NCBI RefSeq assembly: GCF_000499845.2
Contig: NC_023758.2
Coordinates: 21,999,366 to 22,063,365 of the forward strand
Origin: Phaseolus vulgaris
Taxonomy: Eukaryota; Streptophyta; Magnoliopsida; Fabales; Fabaceae
Reading direction: 5' to 3'
Length of the DNA: 64,000 nucleotides
Position 1 is the first letter of the stretch; each line of letters begins with the position of its first letter. A program made the position numbers and the translations under genes. Positions 10,386-21,912 of the stretch are shown in pieces. Below the pieces are notes generated by a model. That model did no database searches, was not told where the DNA came from, and saw only the letters and a program-made list of their open reading frames with translations.

Positions 10386-11910
10386 AACTCTTAAGTTAGA
10401 ACCACTTGTTGATAGTCCTCATTGCTTGGAAAAATTGGTAGAAGAGTTTCAAGATGTGTTTCAAGATCCTCCAAAAGGACTTCCACCTTTGAGAGGGATT
10501 GAGCACCAAATTGATTTGATACCGGGCTCTTTCTTACCAAATCGTCCAGCCTATAGGATCAATCCAAGTGAAACCAAGGAAATTTGCCAACAAATTGAGG
10601 CTTTGATTGAGAAAGGGTGGGTTCAAGATAGCATGAGTCCTTGTGCTATGACTATCATCTTAGTGCCTAAAAAAGATGGCACATGGCGAATGTGTTCGGA
10701 TTGTAGGGCCATCAATAACATTACAATTAAATATAGGCATCCCATACCTAGGCTTGATGATTTGTTGGATGAATTGCATGGTTCAAAAATCTTTACAAAG
10801 ATTAATCTTAAAAGCGGCTACAATCAAATCCGTATCAAACTGGGTGATGAATGGAAGACAACTTTTAAGACCAACTTTGGTTTGTATGAGTGGTTAGTTA
10901 TGCCCTTTGGTTTAACTAATGCACCAAGTACTTTCATGTGCCTCATGCATCATGTTTTAAGACCTTTCATTGGTAAGTTTGTTGTTGTTTACTTTGATGA
11001 TATTCTCATTTATAGCTTATCTTTGAATGATCATAGGATGCATGTTAGGCAAGTCTTAGAAACCCTTAGGAAGGAACATTTGTATGTTAACCTTGCTAAA
11101 TGCTTGTTTGCTCTTGATCATATAGAATTCCTAGGGTTTGTTGTGAGTAGCAAAGGGGTCCATGTGGACAAAACAAAGGTGATGGCCATTCAAAATTGGC
11201 CTACACCGAAAACTTTGAATGAAGTCTGAAGTTTCCATGGACTTGCTTCTTTCTATAGAAGATTTGTACCAAACTTTGGTACCATTGCTGCACCTCTCAA
11301 TGATATAGTGAAAAAGGATGTGATTTTTCAATGGGGAGAAGCACAACAAAAAGCTTTTGAGATTTTAAAAGAAAAATTGACTAATGCTCCCATCTTAGCC
11401 CTTCCTAGTTTCATTAAAACATTTGAGATTGAGTGTGATGCTTCAAGTATAGACATTGGGGCTGTCCTCCTACAAGAGGGCCACCCCATAGCTTATTTTA
11501 GTGAGAAATTGAAGGGAAGTCATCTCAATTATTCCACTTATGATAAAGAATTATATGCACTTGTTAGGGCTTTGTTTACTTGGCAACACTATCTTTTTCC
11601 TAAAGAGTTTGTGATACATAGTGATCATGAATCTCTTAAGTATTTGAAAAGCCAAAACAAGCTTAACAAGAGGCATGCTAAGTGGGTGGAATTCATTGAG
11701 CAATTTCTTTATGTGATCAAACATAAGCAAGGCAAAGTAAACATTGTGGCGGATGCACTTTCTAGAAGATATGCTTTGCTAAATCTTTTGAGTTCTCAAT
11801 ATCTTGGCTTTGATCACATTAAGGAACTTTATCATGATGACCTTGATTTTTCTCTCATCTATCAAGAGTGTCTTAAGGGAGGACACAAAGATTTTTTTTA
11901 TACAAGATGA
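10330..11910 (+). pseudogene. Reverse transcriptase and RNase H of the CRM-type element
   Basis: The RT blocks are well kept: EKGWVQDSMSPCA, LVPKKDGTWRMCSDCRA, YNQIRI, the catalytic VVYFDDILIYS and FLGFVVSSKG. An in-frame TGA at 11227-11229 replaces the usual Arg before [12 protein letters not shown], consistent with CGA to TGA. RNase H follows ([36 protein letters not shown]). The frame is lost in a run of seven T at about 11890, where the integrase resumes in the +1 frame. Its role would be making double-stranded element DNA. It is broken as written. Confidence 0.85.
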
Positions 11911-13246
11911 CTTTCTTTTTAAAGGAAAACGTCTTTGTGTACCTCAAAGCTCTATTAGATTATCTCTTGTTAGAGAAGCCCATAAGGGGGGTTTAATGGG
12001 TCACTTTGGCGTTGCTAAAACTTTGGATGTGTTGCATGAACATTTCTTTTGGCCTCATATGCATAAACATGTTCATAGTTTGTGTGATAAATGCATAGCT
12101 AATCGCAAAGCTAAATCTAAGATGCATCCCCATGGTTTATATACTCCTCTTTTTATCCCTTCAATGCCTTGGGTTGACATATCTATGGATTTCATCTTAG
12201 GATTACCCAAGACATCAAAGGGAAAGGACTCCATTTTTGTGGTAGTGGATCGTTTTTCAAAGATGGCTCACTTTATTCCTTGCCACAAAGTGGATGATGC
12301 ATGTCATATTGCAAACCTCTTCTTTCAAGAAGTGGTTCGCTTGCATCGGATCCCTAGATCTATTGTGTCCGATAGAGATCCCAAGTTCTTAAGTCACTTT
12401 TGGAAGATCTTGTAGGGCAAGCTTGGAACTAAACTTTTATTTTCTACCACTTGCCACCCACAAATTGATGGTCAAACCGAGGTGGTGAATAGAACTTTGG
12501 GACAACTATTGAGATGTTTCATTTCGGGGAATCCTAAAGTGTGGGAGAATTTACTACCCCATGTTGAGTTTGCTTATAATCGTGTAGTAAATTCTACCAC
12601 CTCTCACTCTCCTTTTGAGGTTGTCTATGGGTTTAACCCCTTAACACCTCTTGATCTTCTTCCTATTCCCATTCTTGATGATGTCTTGTGCAAAGATGGG
12701 GATGAAAAGGCTTCTTTTGTGAAAACTTTACATAAAGACATCAAGAGGAGAATTGAGAAGAAGGTTGGCAAGTATGCTGAACTTGCCAATAAAAGGAGAA
12801 AATCATTGTTGTTTGAGGAGGGTGATTGGGTTTGGCTTCATTTGAGGAAAGATCGTTTTCCTACACAAAGGAAATCCAAACTAATGCCTCGTGGGGATGG
12901 ACCCTTCCAAGTCCTAAAGAGGATTAATGACAATGCTTATTAGTTAGATATGCCTGATACATTCCTTGGTAGTCATACTTTTAATATCAGCGATCTAACT
13001 CCTTTTTCTGTAGGTCTCCAGAATTCGTGGTCAAATTCTCTCCAACTCGGGGAGTATGATGGAGATCAAGCTCAAGTAGACATGGAGGCCAATCATCAAG
13101 AGCAAGAAGAGGTTGAGGCTCAAATGGAGGACGCTCATGGAGTTAATAGCCCACCTCAAAGGCTTACAAGGAGCATGTTCAAGACTTTAGGAGCTAATGG
13201 ACGTTTGTATTCTCTTTTTGTAATTTCTTTGTTTGAAGGTGCTTAG
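11911..13246 (+). pseudogene. Integrase and LTR-encoded pol tail of the CRM-type element
   Basis: Zinc-binding HHCC residues are visible ([13 protein letters not shown], then [13 protein letters not shown]). The catalytic core shows D ([13 protein letters not shown]), D ([10 protein letters not shown]) and E ([11 protein letters not shown]). Stops lie at 12413-12415 (probably TGG to TAG) and 12941-12943. After NDNAY the frame continues without a canonical chromodomain through SDLTPFSVGLQNSW and enters the 3' LTR at 13057. The last 62 or so residues are LTR-encoded, Glu/Gln-rich, and contain SPPQRLTRSMFKTL. This extension into the LTR is the main ground for the CRM call. Confidence 0.8.
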
Positions 13247-14025
13247 AGGGAAACATAAGAAACCTCTTTTGTAAAAGCATCTTTAGGTCTTTAGTTTAGG
13301 AAACTTAGGGGAGTGTGCGTTTAGTAGAGAGGTGTAGACGTAATAGGGAGGTGCCAAACTAAGAGAGGAAGTCACACCTTCCTAATGCTATAGTTGGCGC
13401 CAACTTTCATGTCATTTGGGGGGGAATTTGCATTTGTTTTAGCTTTACATTTCAGCACCTCTTATCCTATAAATTAAGGTGCTTCCTTTTTATTTTTCAG
13501 ATTGGAAATTAGTATTAGTGAAACTCTACTCAATTTGAGAGAGAATCGGAGAGCTTTGTGCCTTCCTCATTTAGTCTTATCTTGAGTGTTCTTGGTTACC
13601 TCAAGTGGCGGCATAGCACACTCATCTTGGAGTCTTCATCCTCTAAGTGGCGTGATCATCCAACCAATCCATCCATCTTCATGAGCTTTTTCTTCTCCTT
13701 CCTTCCTTCTCCTTTTATGTTCATGTCTTAGCTTGTGTTCTTTGCATTTTCAGTTCGGTATTCTAGTTTCCTTTGCTGTTTTGCTTCGGTTCCTTTTACA
13801 TTTGTTGTTCCTCTTTGCTTCTTCTTCATTTCTAGTTGCTGTTTTGATTCAATTAACAATACATGGATCTTCCATGTGAGTTTGGGTTTTGGTACTAGTC
13901 TTGGTGAGTTCTTGAACATAGAACCTTGATCCAATTCTATCAAAAAGTGCCTATCTCATATCCAACTCAAGTTGATTCCTAAGAATGTCAAGAATCATTC
14001 ATATTGTGCTATTCGAATCACATCA
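13057..14025 (+). repeat. 3' LTR of the CRM-type element (969 bp)
   Basis: Starts TGATGGAG after GGGGAGTA and ends CACATCA before the GATGT target copy. It differs from the 5' LTR at about 12 places by eye, for example the two changes in the GCATTCTC/GCTTTTTC segment near 13686. Confidence 0.9.
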
Positions 14026-14314
14026 GATGTTGTTGGCCAAGGAATTGGGCGCTTGAAGTTTGTTGGTGAAAAGTGACTCGCTGCTAGTAATCGGGCAAGT
14101 CACAGGTGAGTACCAGGCTAAAGATCCACAAATGGCTTCGTACCTGAGATACGTTACATTCCTGGGAGAAGCTTTTCCCATGTTCAAACTGGTGCATGTC
14201 CCAAGGGAGCAAAATTCCCGAGCAGACCTGCTGGCTAAATTGGCGAGCTCAGGCAAGGGAGGACGACAGAGGTCAGTTATTCAGGAGACCCTCAAGTCAC
14301 CCAAGACCTCTGTA
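14026..14314 (+). pseudogene. Second RNase H of Tat A, second half
   Basis: After the target copy the interrupted domain resumes: LLAKELGAL, then a frame change, LLVIGQVTGEYQAKDPQM and the C-terminal HVPREQNSRADLLAKLAS. That last block is the diagnostic end of this RNase H type. It precedes a duplicated linker and then integrase. Confidence 0.75.
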
Positions 14315-14584
14315 GATGGGGCAGCAGAGGTCAGACATGTGGAGGTCGGCTCAGTAAAAAGAAGAGGGCACAAATCGTTGACAAAAGAAACGTTGAAGGT
14401 GCCTAGGATAAGTGTTTATGGCTTGTCGGGAGAAGACTCGTTGGACCTTGATGGGGCAGCAGAGGTCAGACATGTGGAGGTCGGCTCAGTAAAAAGAAGA
14501 GGGCACAAATCATTGATAAAAGAAACGTTGAAGGTGCCTAGGATAAGTGTTTATCGCTTGTCGGGAGAAGACTCGTTGGACCTT
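14315..14584 (+). repeat. Tandem duplication, 2 x 135 bp, in frame
   Basis: Two adjacent 135-bp units begin GATGGGGCAGCAGAGG at 14315 and 14450. I see three base differences between them. Because 135 is divisible by three, the linker between RNase H and integrase gains 45 residues without losing frame. Confidence 0.85.
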
Positions 14585-15810
14585 GATGACACCATACCAA
14601 TGTTATCTTTCTATGGGGATGCTCCCGGCAGAGCCTGTAGAAGCGAAGGCGGTCAAAAGAAATGCAGGAAAATATACCCTGATCAATGGAATGATGTTTC
14701 GTCACGGCTACACTCATCCTGTCCTCACCTGTGTAAGTGGGGATCATTGTACCCGTATCATGGCAGAGCTCCATGATAGCATTTATGGAAGCCATGTTGG
14801 AGGGAGATCACTCTCTTTGAAGGTCACTTACGCAGGGTACTATTGACCGACTATGAGGGAAGACTACATGAAGTATGCACAGCGATGCGAACAATGTCAA
14901 AAGCATGTTGATTGACATCATGCACCCCCCGAAAAGTTGCCATCAATACATAGCCCCTAACCTTTCCATACTTGGGGAATAGACATCCTAGGCTCATTCC
15001 CTTTGGCGATTCTTCAGATGAAATACCTTGTGGTGGCAATTTTGTATTTCACCAAGTGGATAGAAGTTGAACCAATTGCGCAGATAACCGCCCATAAGGT
15101 TCAACACTTCGTGTGGAGAAACATCATTTGTCGTTTTGGGGTTCCGAGACACTTGGTGTCAGACAAAGGTACCTAGTTTGCAAGTCATCAGTTGAGCAAG
15201 TTGTGCACAGAGCTTGGGATCAAACATGTGTTTGCCTCGGTGGAGCATCCCCAAACGAACGGCCAGGTCAAGTCCGCCAACAAAATCTTGCTAAGGGGCT
15301 TGAATAGCATGTTAGAGAAAGCTAAGGGGACCTGGGCATAAGAGGTGCCACGAATCTAGTGGGTCTACCAGACCACTCCCCAGTCCACCACGAAGGAGAC
15401 ACCCTTTAGTTTGGTGTACGGGTCAGACGCCATGATCCCTATAGAGATCCAGGAGAGCTCGCCAGGATTCCAGAACTTCTTGATGGAAGAATCTAACGAA
15501 GGGAGGAAGGCAAACCTAGACCTACTCGACAAGGTGTGAGAGCAAGCACGCGTCAAAGCCAAAGCCTTGAAGAGAAGGGTGGAGTTGAAGTAAAAGACCA
15601 AGCTGAGACCCCGGCAGTTCCAGGTGGTCGACTTGGTAATGCGAAAGGCTCACCCTTACCAGTTGGAGAATAAGTTGTCTCCCAAATGGACTGGCCCATT
15701 CCGCGTGGTGGAGGTACTAAAAAACGGAGCCTACAGGCTCCAGACTCTGGAGGGTGGAGCCATACCCCGAACATGGAATGGGGCCAACCTCAAGTTTTAT
15801 TTTAGTTGAT
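14585..15810 (+). pseudogene. Integrase of Tat A
   Basis: Recognisable blocks in shifting frames: NAGKYTLINGMMFRHGYTHP, the zinc-finger pair YAQRCEQCQKH, WGIDILGSFPLAILQMKYLVV is replaced by broken text around 14960-15030, then KWIEVEPIAQITA, HLVSDKG followed by a stop, SVEHPQTNGQVKSANK, TPFSLVYGSDAMIP, and the C-terminal SPKWTGPFRVVEVLKNGAY. At least six stops are visible. The frame ends FYFS at about 15810. Confidence 0.8.
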
Positions 15811-17290
15811 ATATTGTGTCTTTATGAAAAATTTGAATAATTATGGGGACACTATTTTTCCCTTACGAGGGTTTTTTAATGAGGTCGCCCAATGAAAAAT
15901 TGTTCTTGAAAGATGATTTGCCAGGATTCTTTGTTAACACACGATATGGCGACTTGACATGTGATTTATCTGAGTAAGCGTAAAGTGTGCATGATTGATT
16001 ATTAAACGAGGCAACTTATTCCCCTGGTAAGATTCTAGGTCTAGGTGACATGATGCTCGTACAATTCAGTAGGATTATGAGTCCAGACACCCTTAATTGG
16101 CTTAAGATTGTTTGGCCGAGGGCAGGTAGGCTAACCTACCTCGGTGTTGAAGAGTAGACTTGGCGTGAAAGCCAACACCCAAGTCAGATACTCCAACCAA
16201 AGTCATTAAAAGAGTAGACTTGGCGTATGAGCCAACACCCAAGTCAGATACTCTAAGCGCAAGAAGAAATCATACCCTTGGGAAGATCCCAAGTTTAGGC
16301 GTTCTGAAATTGTGCCAGGTAAGGCGACCTGCCTTGGTAGAATAATCGAGCAGGCATTCTGGGCGGATTGTTTACAAATAAGGTGACCTTTTCTTGGTAA
16401 GATTCCAAGTCCAGGTGTTCTGAAGTTCATGGTGATCCTGATGGGACGACTTTTTCTCAGTAAGAATCTGAGTTCAGGTGCCCAGAATCATGTTTAGCCA
16501 TAACTAAGATTGTTTGGCTTAAGTCAGGAAGTCAACCTGTCTCGGTAAGACTTTGAGTTCAGGCACCCTAAGTATCCACCATGACGTAGTATGCTCTCCT
16601 CTCAGTAAGATTCTGAGTCCAGAAGTATTAGGCCACGATTAGCTACAACTAAGAGTGTGTAGCTAAAGACAGGAAATGCGACCCACCTCGGCATCGTTGA
16701 AACCACTTGAGCTTGGGCGCTCTGAAGGCAGAGCTAAGGTTAACCCTGCGGGGTAGCAGTGCACCACGAATGTGTAAAGAGTACATTTGGTATATAATTC
16801 AACACTCAAGTTAGATACTCCAAGCGAAGAAAGGCTATTACTTAAGAGTAGACATGGTTCAGAGATTGACACCCAAGTCAGATACTCAAGTCACCTACAA
16901 TGTTGGGGTACGGTGCATGCAGAAAACGAACAACCCTTCCAAGCACACAAGTCCTATTCGAAGGATCGAAGGACCAAATTCTTGCTCATGTGATCAGTGA
17001 ACACCCGAGCAAGCAAGACATTATTCGCAATCAATGGGTATGACTCATGCACAGGTTAGCTCTACAAGAGCATTGTGATTTCCCATATTCGATTGATGCA
17101 TTATGTTGTTAAGTTAATTAGTTATATTACCACTTGATATTAATTGTATGCTAGTCGTTTTTACCAAGACATGCATCACTAATATACTAGTCGAGGTGAG
17201 CCAAATCTAGAACAAGATTAAATAAGTAAATTAATATACATGCAAGAGTTCAGAAAGTTAAAGTTGTTCTGAAGACTATAAAAGGCAATT
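15811..17290 (+). repeat. Repeat-rich non-coding zone after Tat A pol
   Basis: No gene is seen. Two degenerate motifs recur. AGAGTAGACTTGGCG with CACCCAAGTCAGATACTC occurs at 16151, 16211 and 16845, the first two in tandem with a 60-bp period. GTAAGATTCTGAGTCCAGG-like text occurs about six times (near 16028, 16276, 16398, 16461, 16540 and 16605). Tat/Ogre elements commonly carry tandem repeats between pol and the 3' LTR. Confidence 0.65.
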
Positions 17291-17650
17291 GGCTACAAAG
17301 ATGTGCTACTCATCCAAAAGTTGCCCATCCACCACCGTCTTGCCCAAGCCAAGTTGGGCGAAATCCATCTCAGGGTAGATCCCTGAGGCTTGGGCGACGA
17401 CGTCTTCAAAGCCGGCCATGTAAGAGTTTGTGGCATCATCTGTAAGGGTTTCCCTTTCTTTCACCATCTCCTCTCCCTTCTGGATCAAATCCCAATTCTT
17501 CTTGGCCAGCTCCTCCTTCAGCCTCTCCACCTCGGCTTGAAGCTCCGCATTCTTGTTAGATAGTTTTAAGGCCTCCTTGGGCCTTTCATTCAGGAGAGCC
17601 TTAGCCTCTTGTTGCGATCACTAGAGCTCTTCGTGAAGCTTTCATGTTTC

Positions 17651-18769
17651 TGTTGAAGATGGGAAGCTTTGATGTTTCAAATCCTCATGGAGCCTGAAGC
17701 TGTGTTGTGTTTTAGGTTTGGGTTTAGTTAAGGTGTTTAGAATCTTTTTAAGATCAGTCTTGATTCTCAAACAAAGCTTATTTCAATTTGTTTTAAAAGA
17801 TTAAAGTGTTTTTCCATTCAAAGGGAAAAACAACCGATTAAAGTTTCAAGACAATCGGTTTTTGTCACTTAGCTGGCAAAGGAGTTTTTGAAACTGTTTT
17901 TTGAATCCGTTGTATAACTGTTGAAACCATTCAACCAGTTAAATCATAGTTTCAACCGATTAAATGTAAGCTTTCTTAACATCTTTTTGAAAACTTGTTT
18001 TAACTGTTTCAATTACTTAAATCTGCCTTAAACGGTAGTTTTTCAAAGGTTATAAATATATCCTTTTTTCAAATGTTTGATATACGAAAGAGATAAAATT
18101 TTACACTCTGATTTGAGATCAATTTGAGATATTATCAACTGTTTGTGAAAAGGTGTTTTTCCAAGTTTAGCAAGATTGCCTTTGGGCTTTGCTGTGATTC
18201 AAGAATTGATCAATAGGGTTTCTGGTGTACTGTAATTCCAGGTGTTTTCTACCCTTGCTTAGTTTCTTGTAATTGTTCATATTACACTCTATAAAACTAT
18301 TTGTAAAATCTTGTAAAGTCAGTGTGATTCTAGCTTGAGGTGTTGGCTGTGTGCAAAGAAGGTGAGTAGGCTTTGTGGGATTCAAAGTCACCTTTTTGTG
18401 GTGTGTGTGTTTGTAACCTGTGATTGGTTACATAGTGGAATACTTAGTGGAATACTTAGTGGAATACTTAGTGGTTTGACTGAGGACTGGATGTAGCTCA
18501 AGGATTGGGTGAACCAATATAAACCTTGTGTGTAAATCTCTCTATCTCTTCTCTCCATAATTGTTTGATATTTTTGCTATCATAAACAACTGGTTAAATC
18601 GTTCTTTTAACCAATTAAAATTCTAATACCAGTTTGTGTTTGACTATTTGATTGGCTTTCTGAATTGCTTATCTGAATTGATTGCTAAAGATTCATTCTA
18701 AGGAAAGTATTTGTGAAAATCTTTTATAAACAATTCACCCCCCTCTTGTTCTAGCCATCAATCCTAACA
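17651..18769 (+). mobile_element. Solo Copia LTR 1 (1,119 bp)
   Basis: Begins TGTTGAAGATGGGAAGC and ends CAATCCTAACA, flanked by perfect GTTTC duplications (17646-17650 and 18770-18774). It matches the LTR of the Copia fragment at 55775-56820, which identifies the family. It lies inside the antisense ORF of Tat A. Several AACCGATTAAA/AACTGGTTAAA-like boxes are present. Confidence 0.85.
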
Positions 18770-18889
18770 GTTTCCTGCTTGAGACCCCCAACCTGCTGCA
18801 AGAGCTCGGTGACCTCGTGAGACTTCCTCTTGGCCAATCCTTTCCACTCCCTCAGCTTGGAAATTGCTAGGCTGTTTGTGGCTAAGGCT

Positions 18890-20069
18890 TGTGATGAGCA
18901 TATATTTATTCAAACTCATTAGCCTTATTCATAGATTATTGGATTATAATAATAAATAAATCTATTGTTTTAATTAATATTCTTATAATTGGATTTATTT
19001 GGGCCTTAACTATTATTATTGTTAATTTTATGTTTTTAGAGTAAATTATCCGGAGAAAGCATCTACCTTTGTGAATGGGCCAAATATGCAAAAGTCCAAG
19101 TTGCTTCTTGAACCAAAACAGGAAACAAATTATGAGGAGAAGAAAGAGAAAATAAAATCTACAATATCCCAGAAACAGAATTGGAAGCAAATCTTCTGCA
19201 AAATACAAGAATTTTGGAAAGATGGAAATTTGGAAACTGTTAACAAAATATAAACTACAATATTTTCCCAAGATCTTGGAGCCGAAAAACCTATAAAAGG
19301 ACACAAGCATCAAGGAGAAAAGAGAGAGCTTCATAGGGTTTTCTTAGTTTTTTCTTCTTAGTAATTCTTTTGTTTTGCCTCTGCATGGAAGGATAAACCT
19401 TTTTGGTTGATTCCTTTGTAATTTCACATTGAGTTCTGACGTTTTGTTCAATAAAAGTTTCGATTTTCAATTCTCTATAACAGTTGTTTTTATTGTCTAA
19501 TCTCTTGAAAAACTAGTTTTTGTGAGAGGTTGTACTTGAACAGATGATTGAGAGTCTTCCTTGTCTTAAACTTTGGTTTCTTAGTTAGTTCGCATCGTTC
19601 TAATTAATTTTTTGGGCGCATGATTCAAGAGAGAGGAGGTAAGCATTCCCATGGAGTATACGCATGGAACAAAGTGGGTATTGATTAAACCAGTAGACGC
19701 ATGTTTTACTGGTGAGTTACAGTTGAATTAGATTGACGCATGTTCAATCTGGTTTAACTCTGTTGGAGGATTGAGAAAAGATTAATCTTTAGAGAACTTG
19801 TGAAGAATTCAATGGTGAAAGAACTTGGGGATCAACTTCTTTTTATTTTTTATTTCATTCTCTTTTATATTTTCTGCATAACTATCTTAACCCCCTTTAT
19901 ATTATTATTGTTATTACTAACTTTTCATTACTTGTAGACAGATTTTGAATTCGGTTAACTGAAACACTATTGGATTCGTTGGGAGACGACATGGGGTCAT
20001 CTGGCCACAATTATACTATCATTTCTCTAGTGTTAGACAAGTCTACGCTAGATTCATATTAATTTGACA
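18890..20069 (+). mobile_element. Solo LTR of another gypsy-like family (about 1.18 kb)
   Basis: Begins TGTGATGAGCATATATTTA, has CCTATAAAAGG near 19288 as a TATA box, contains GGGAGACGACATGGGGTCA, and ends AATTTGACA. A diverged partial copy lies at about 44830-45508. I could not identify a clean target duplication, so the limits are approximate. No internal coding sequence is present; the longest frames are AT-rich and meaningless. Confidence 0.6.
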
Positions 20070-21399
20070 GCAAAACGACAACTATCAGCTTGTCCCAACC
20101 GCCTCACAGCCTGCTCCACCAAGTCGTCTTCCTCCAGGCCCTTCAGATTCTCCTTGGTCTTGGTGGGCAGCAGGATCTTCTCAAGGTAGAAAGTAGTATC
20201 CAAGTTGGGATCCCACAGTCCTTTCTCTGAAGCACTCGTGCCCTCACACTCTTGCACCACCACCATGTCATGAGGAGGAGGTGGGCTTGGCGGAGCAGCC
20301 TGCGGTGAAGGTGAACGCCCGTCTGAGATTGAGAGCTCGGAGGGTTCAACGATGGCTTTTCGCCTCCTTTTGAAGATCGATTCAGAGTAGGTCTCCTCAT
20401 TGTCAGTACAAACAAGGGTGACCTCAACAACAACTTTTAGCTTCAGGTCTTTAGCAGGAAGAGCTTGGGCAGCTACCTTCATCTTCTTGGTTATAGCTGC
20501 CAAGTCTTTCTTGTTGAGCCTACCCAACATACTGTCTGCAAGAAAACAGAAGAAGTTCAACAAGCATATAAGTAAGTCAGCATCAGTAAGAGTAAAGGAA
20601 GAAAAGATACCAATATATGTTTTTAGTTCCCCTGGGATAACTCTTTGCTTATGAGGGTGGTTGTATCAAAAACCACCTTTAAACTGGAGAAGAAGAGGCA
20701 CACTTCCTGGTCCCGCTGTGGCATGCCCTCTAGGCATCGAGCACCTTGGAAGCTTGGTTTCTGGGGCTAGTACAAAGGGAACCCATCTAAAAGAGTTGGG
20801 TCCCACTTGTTGCAACGTATTTTAAAAAATTTACCCTTGAAACCCTTATAAAAATGCTGGAAGAGCGATAACAATGCTCTCCCAGCCACCCCGTTGAAAG
20901 AAACCCAGAATTGGCGGCCCAAACATTTGGCCTCAAAGAAATACAAGAAGACCTCTACATATGACAAATGGCCGAAATGGGTACAAAGGATGGAAAAACC
21001 CCCGAACAAATGCCCAGCTATTTGGATGTAGTTGAGTGGGGCGACATTAATCTCGGTAAGGAGCTCTTTTTTGAAATTATACAAGGATAGACGAAGAAGA
21101 ACTTTCTTGAAAATAGTGGTCTAAAAGTAACAAAAATGACCATCAGGGTCCAAGGACTCGTCACATTAAACAAGTTCGTCCTCCTCGCATGGCACTAACT
21201 TAAGACCACTATCGTTTTCCCTACCCAAGATACACTTTTTGGGGCGTTCGCTTTTCATATAAAGCACTATCTGCTCAGAAGAGGTGTATATAGAGGTTTC
21301 CTCCAAGAGGTTCTCAGGAGCCCAAGGGTACATGGTTCGGTAATCCATCACAACAGAGTATCTAAAACCAAAAACAAAAAACAAATACATAGACACATT

Positions 21400-21912
21400 T
21401 AGGCAATGAAAGCAACACGCATCTCAGATTCAAGAAAAATGACAAAGCTAAACAAAGATAACAATCAGTATTATCATAACAAAATGCATACAGAGCAGTC
21501 CCAACACAGGTAATATGATCATAATGAAAACATCAGGTGATGCTAGTGCATATTCATGTGTTGGAAGAGGTACCTTGATTCAAAAAGCGAGTGGAGGCAA
21601 GGAGATTTCACAGGTTGAGGAAGGACGAGCAGAGAGTCTGAGAAAAGGCGCGAGAGCTTCAAAGGGGAGAAATGAAATAGTGTGAAGTGTTGAAAGGTTT
21701 CGAACGTTAAGACACGCAATATTGGGAAGGGTAAGCGACAATGCCTTCTAGTTGTTGATAAGGGTCACGTGTACGCTCACGGTGGAGTATGGTGAGATGT
21801 CCCCTTAGAAACGCTTCGTGCGTCGCGCCACTACCCGCAAGACACGTAAGCCACCAAGAGCGAGCAAGTAGCCTCTTCACTTAAGCAAGCTCAACTCGAG
21901 CCTGGGGGCTTG
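21400..21912. other. Interval between the antisense ORF and the Tat A 3' LTR
   Basis: This would hold the upstream region of the minus-strand ORF. The end next to the LTR is GC-richer and closes with a purine-biased tract, GCCTGGGGGCTTG, just before the LTR at 21913, a likely plus-strand primer (polypurine) site. I see no other gene. Confidence 0.5.

Larger units (their letters stand above)
6399..14025 (+). mobile_element. CRM-type chromovirus, complete element of 7,627 bp
   Basis: Two 969-bp LTRs bound an internal region with gag, protease, RT, RNase H and integrase. The LTRs begin TGATG and end CATCA, and the pol frame runs into the 3' LTR; both features are known for the CRM clade. Target duplications are GATGC (6394-6398) and GATGT (14026-14030), differing by one C to T change. 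Joining the flanks restores the Tat A RNase H frame. I count about 12 differences between the LTRs, roughly 1.2 percent, so the insertion is fairly young. The pol frame nevertheless has three stops and two frame changes. Confidence 0.88.
17306..21396 (-). pseudogene. Antisense ORF of Tat A (gypsy-type transposon protein), interrupted
   Basis: Minus-strand coding pieces run from MDYRTMYPWAPENLLEE (near 21350) through 20767-21084 (GHLFGGFSILCTHFGHL, FKGKFFKIRCNKWDP), 20054-20563 and 17306-17640, which is a Lys/Glu-rich coiled-coil-like segment (MERLKEELAKKNWD). The order and the FFKI...FPLY text match the putative gypsy-type transposon protein family (Pfam PF04195, named from memory) encoded antisense in Tat/Retand elements. 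Two solo LTRs split it. Function of the product is unknown. Stops near 21160 and 20770 indicate decay. Confidence 0.65.

Noticed and set aside
16028..16891. CRISPR-like array from the repeated motifs
   Set aside because: The repeats are degenerate, unevenly spaced and lie in a plant retrotransposon. They are the usual 3' repeats of Tat/Ogre elements.
18936..19334. Minus-strand open frame of 132 codons
   Set aside because: It lies inside an AT-rich solo LTR, is almost all Phe, Ile and Leu, and is absent from the related fragment at 44830-45508.
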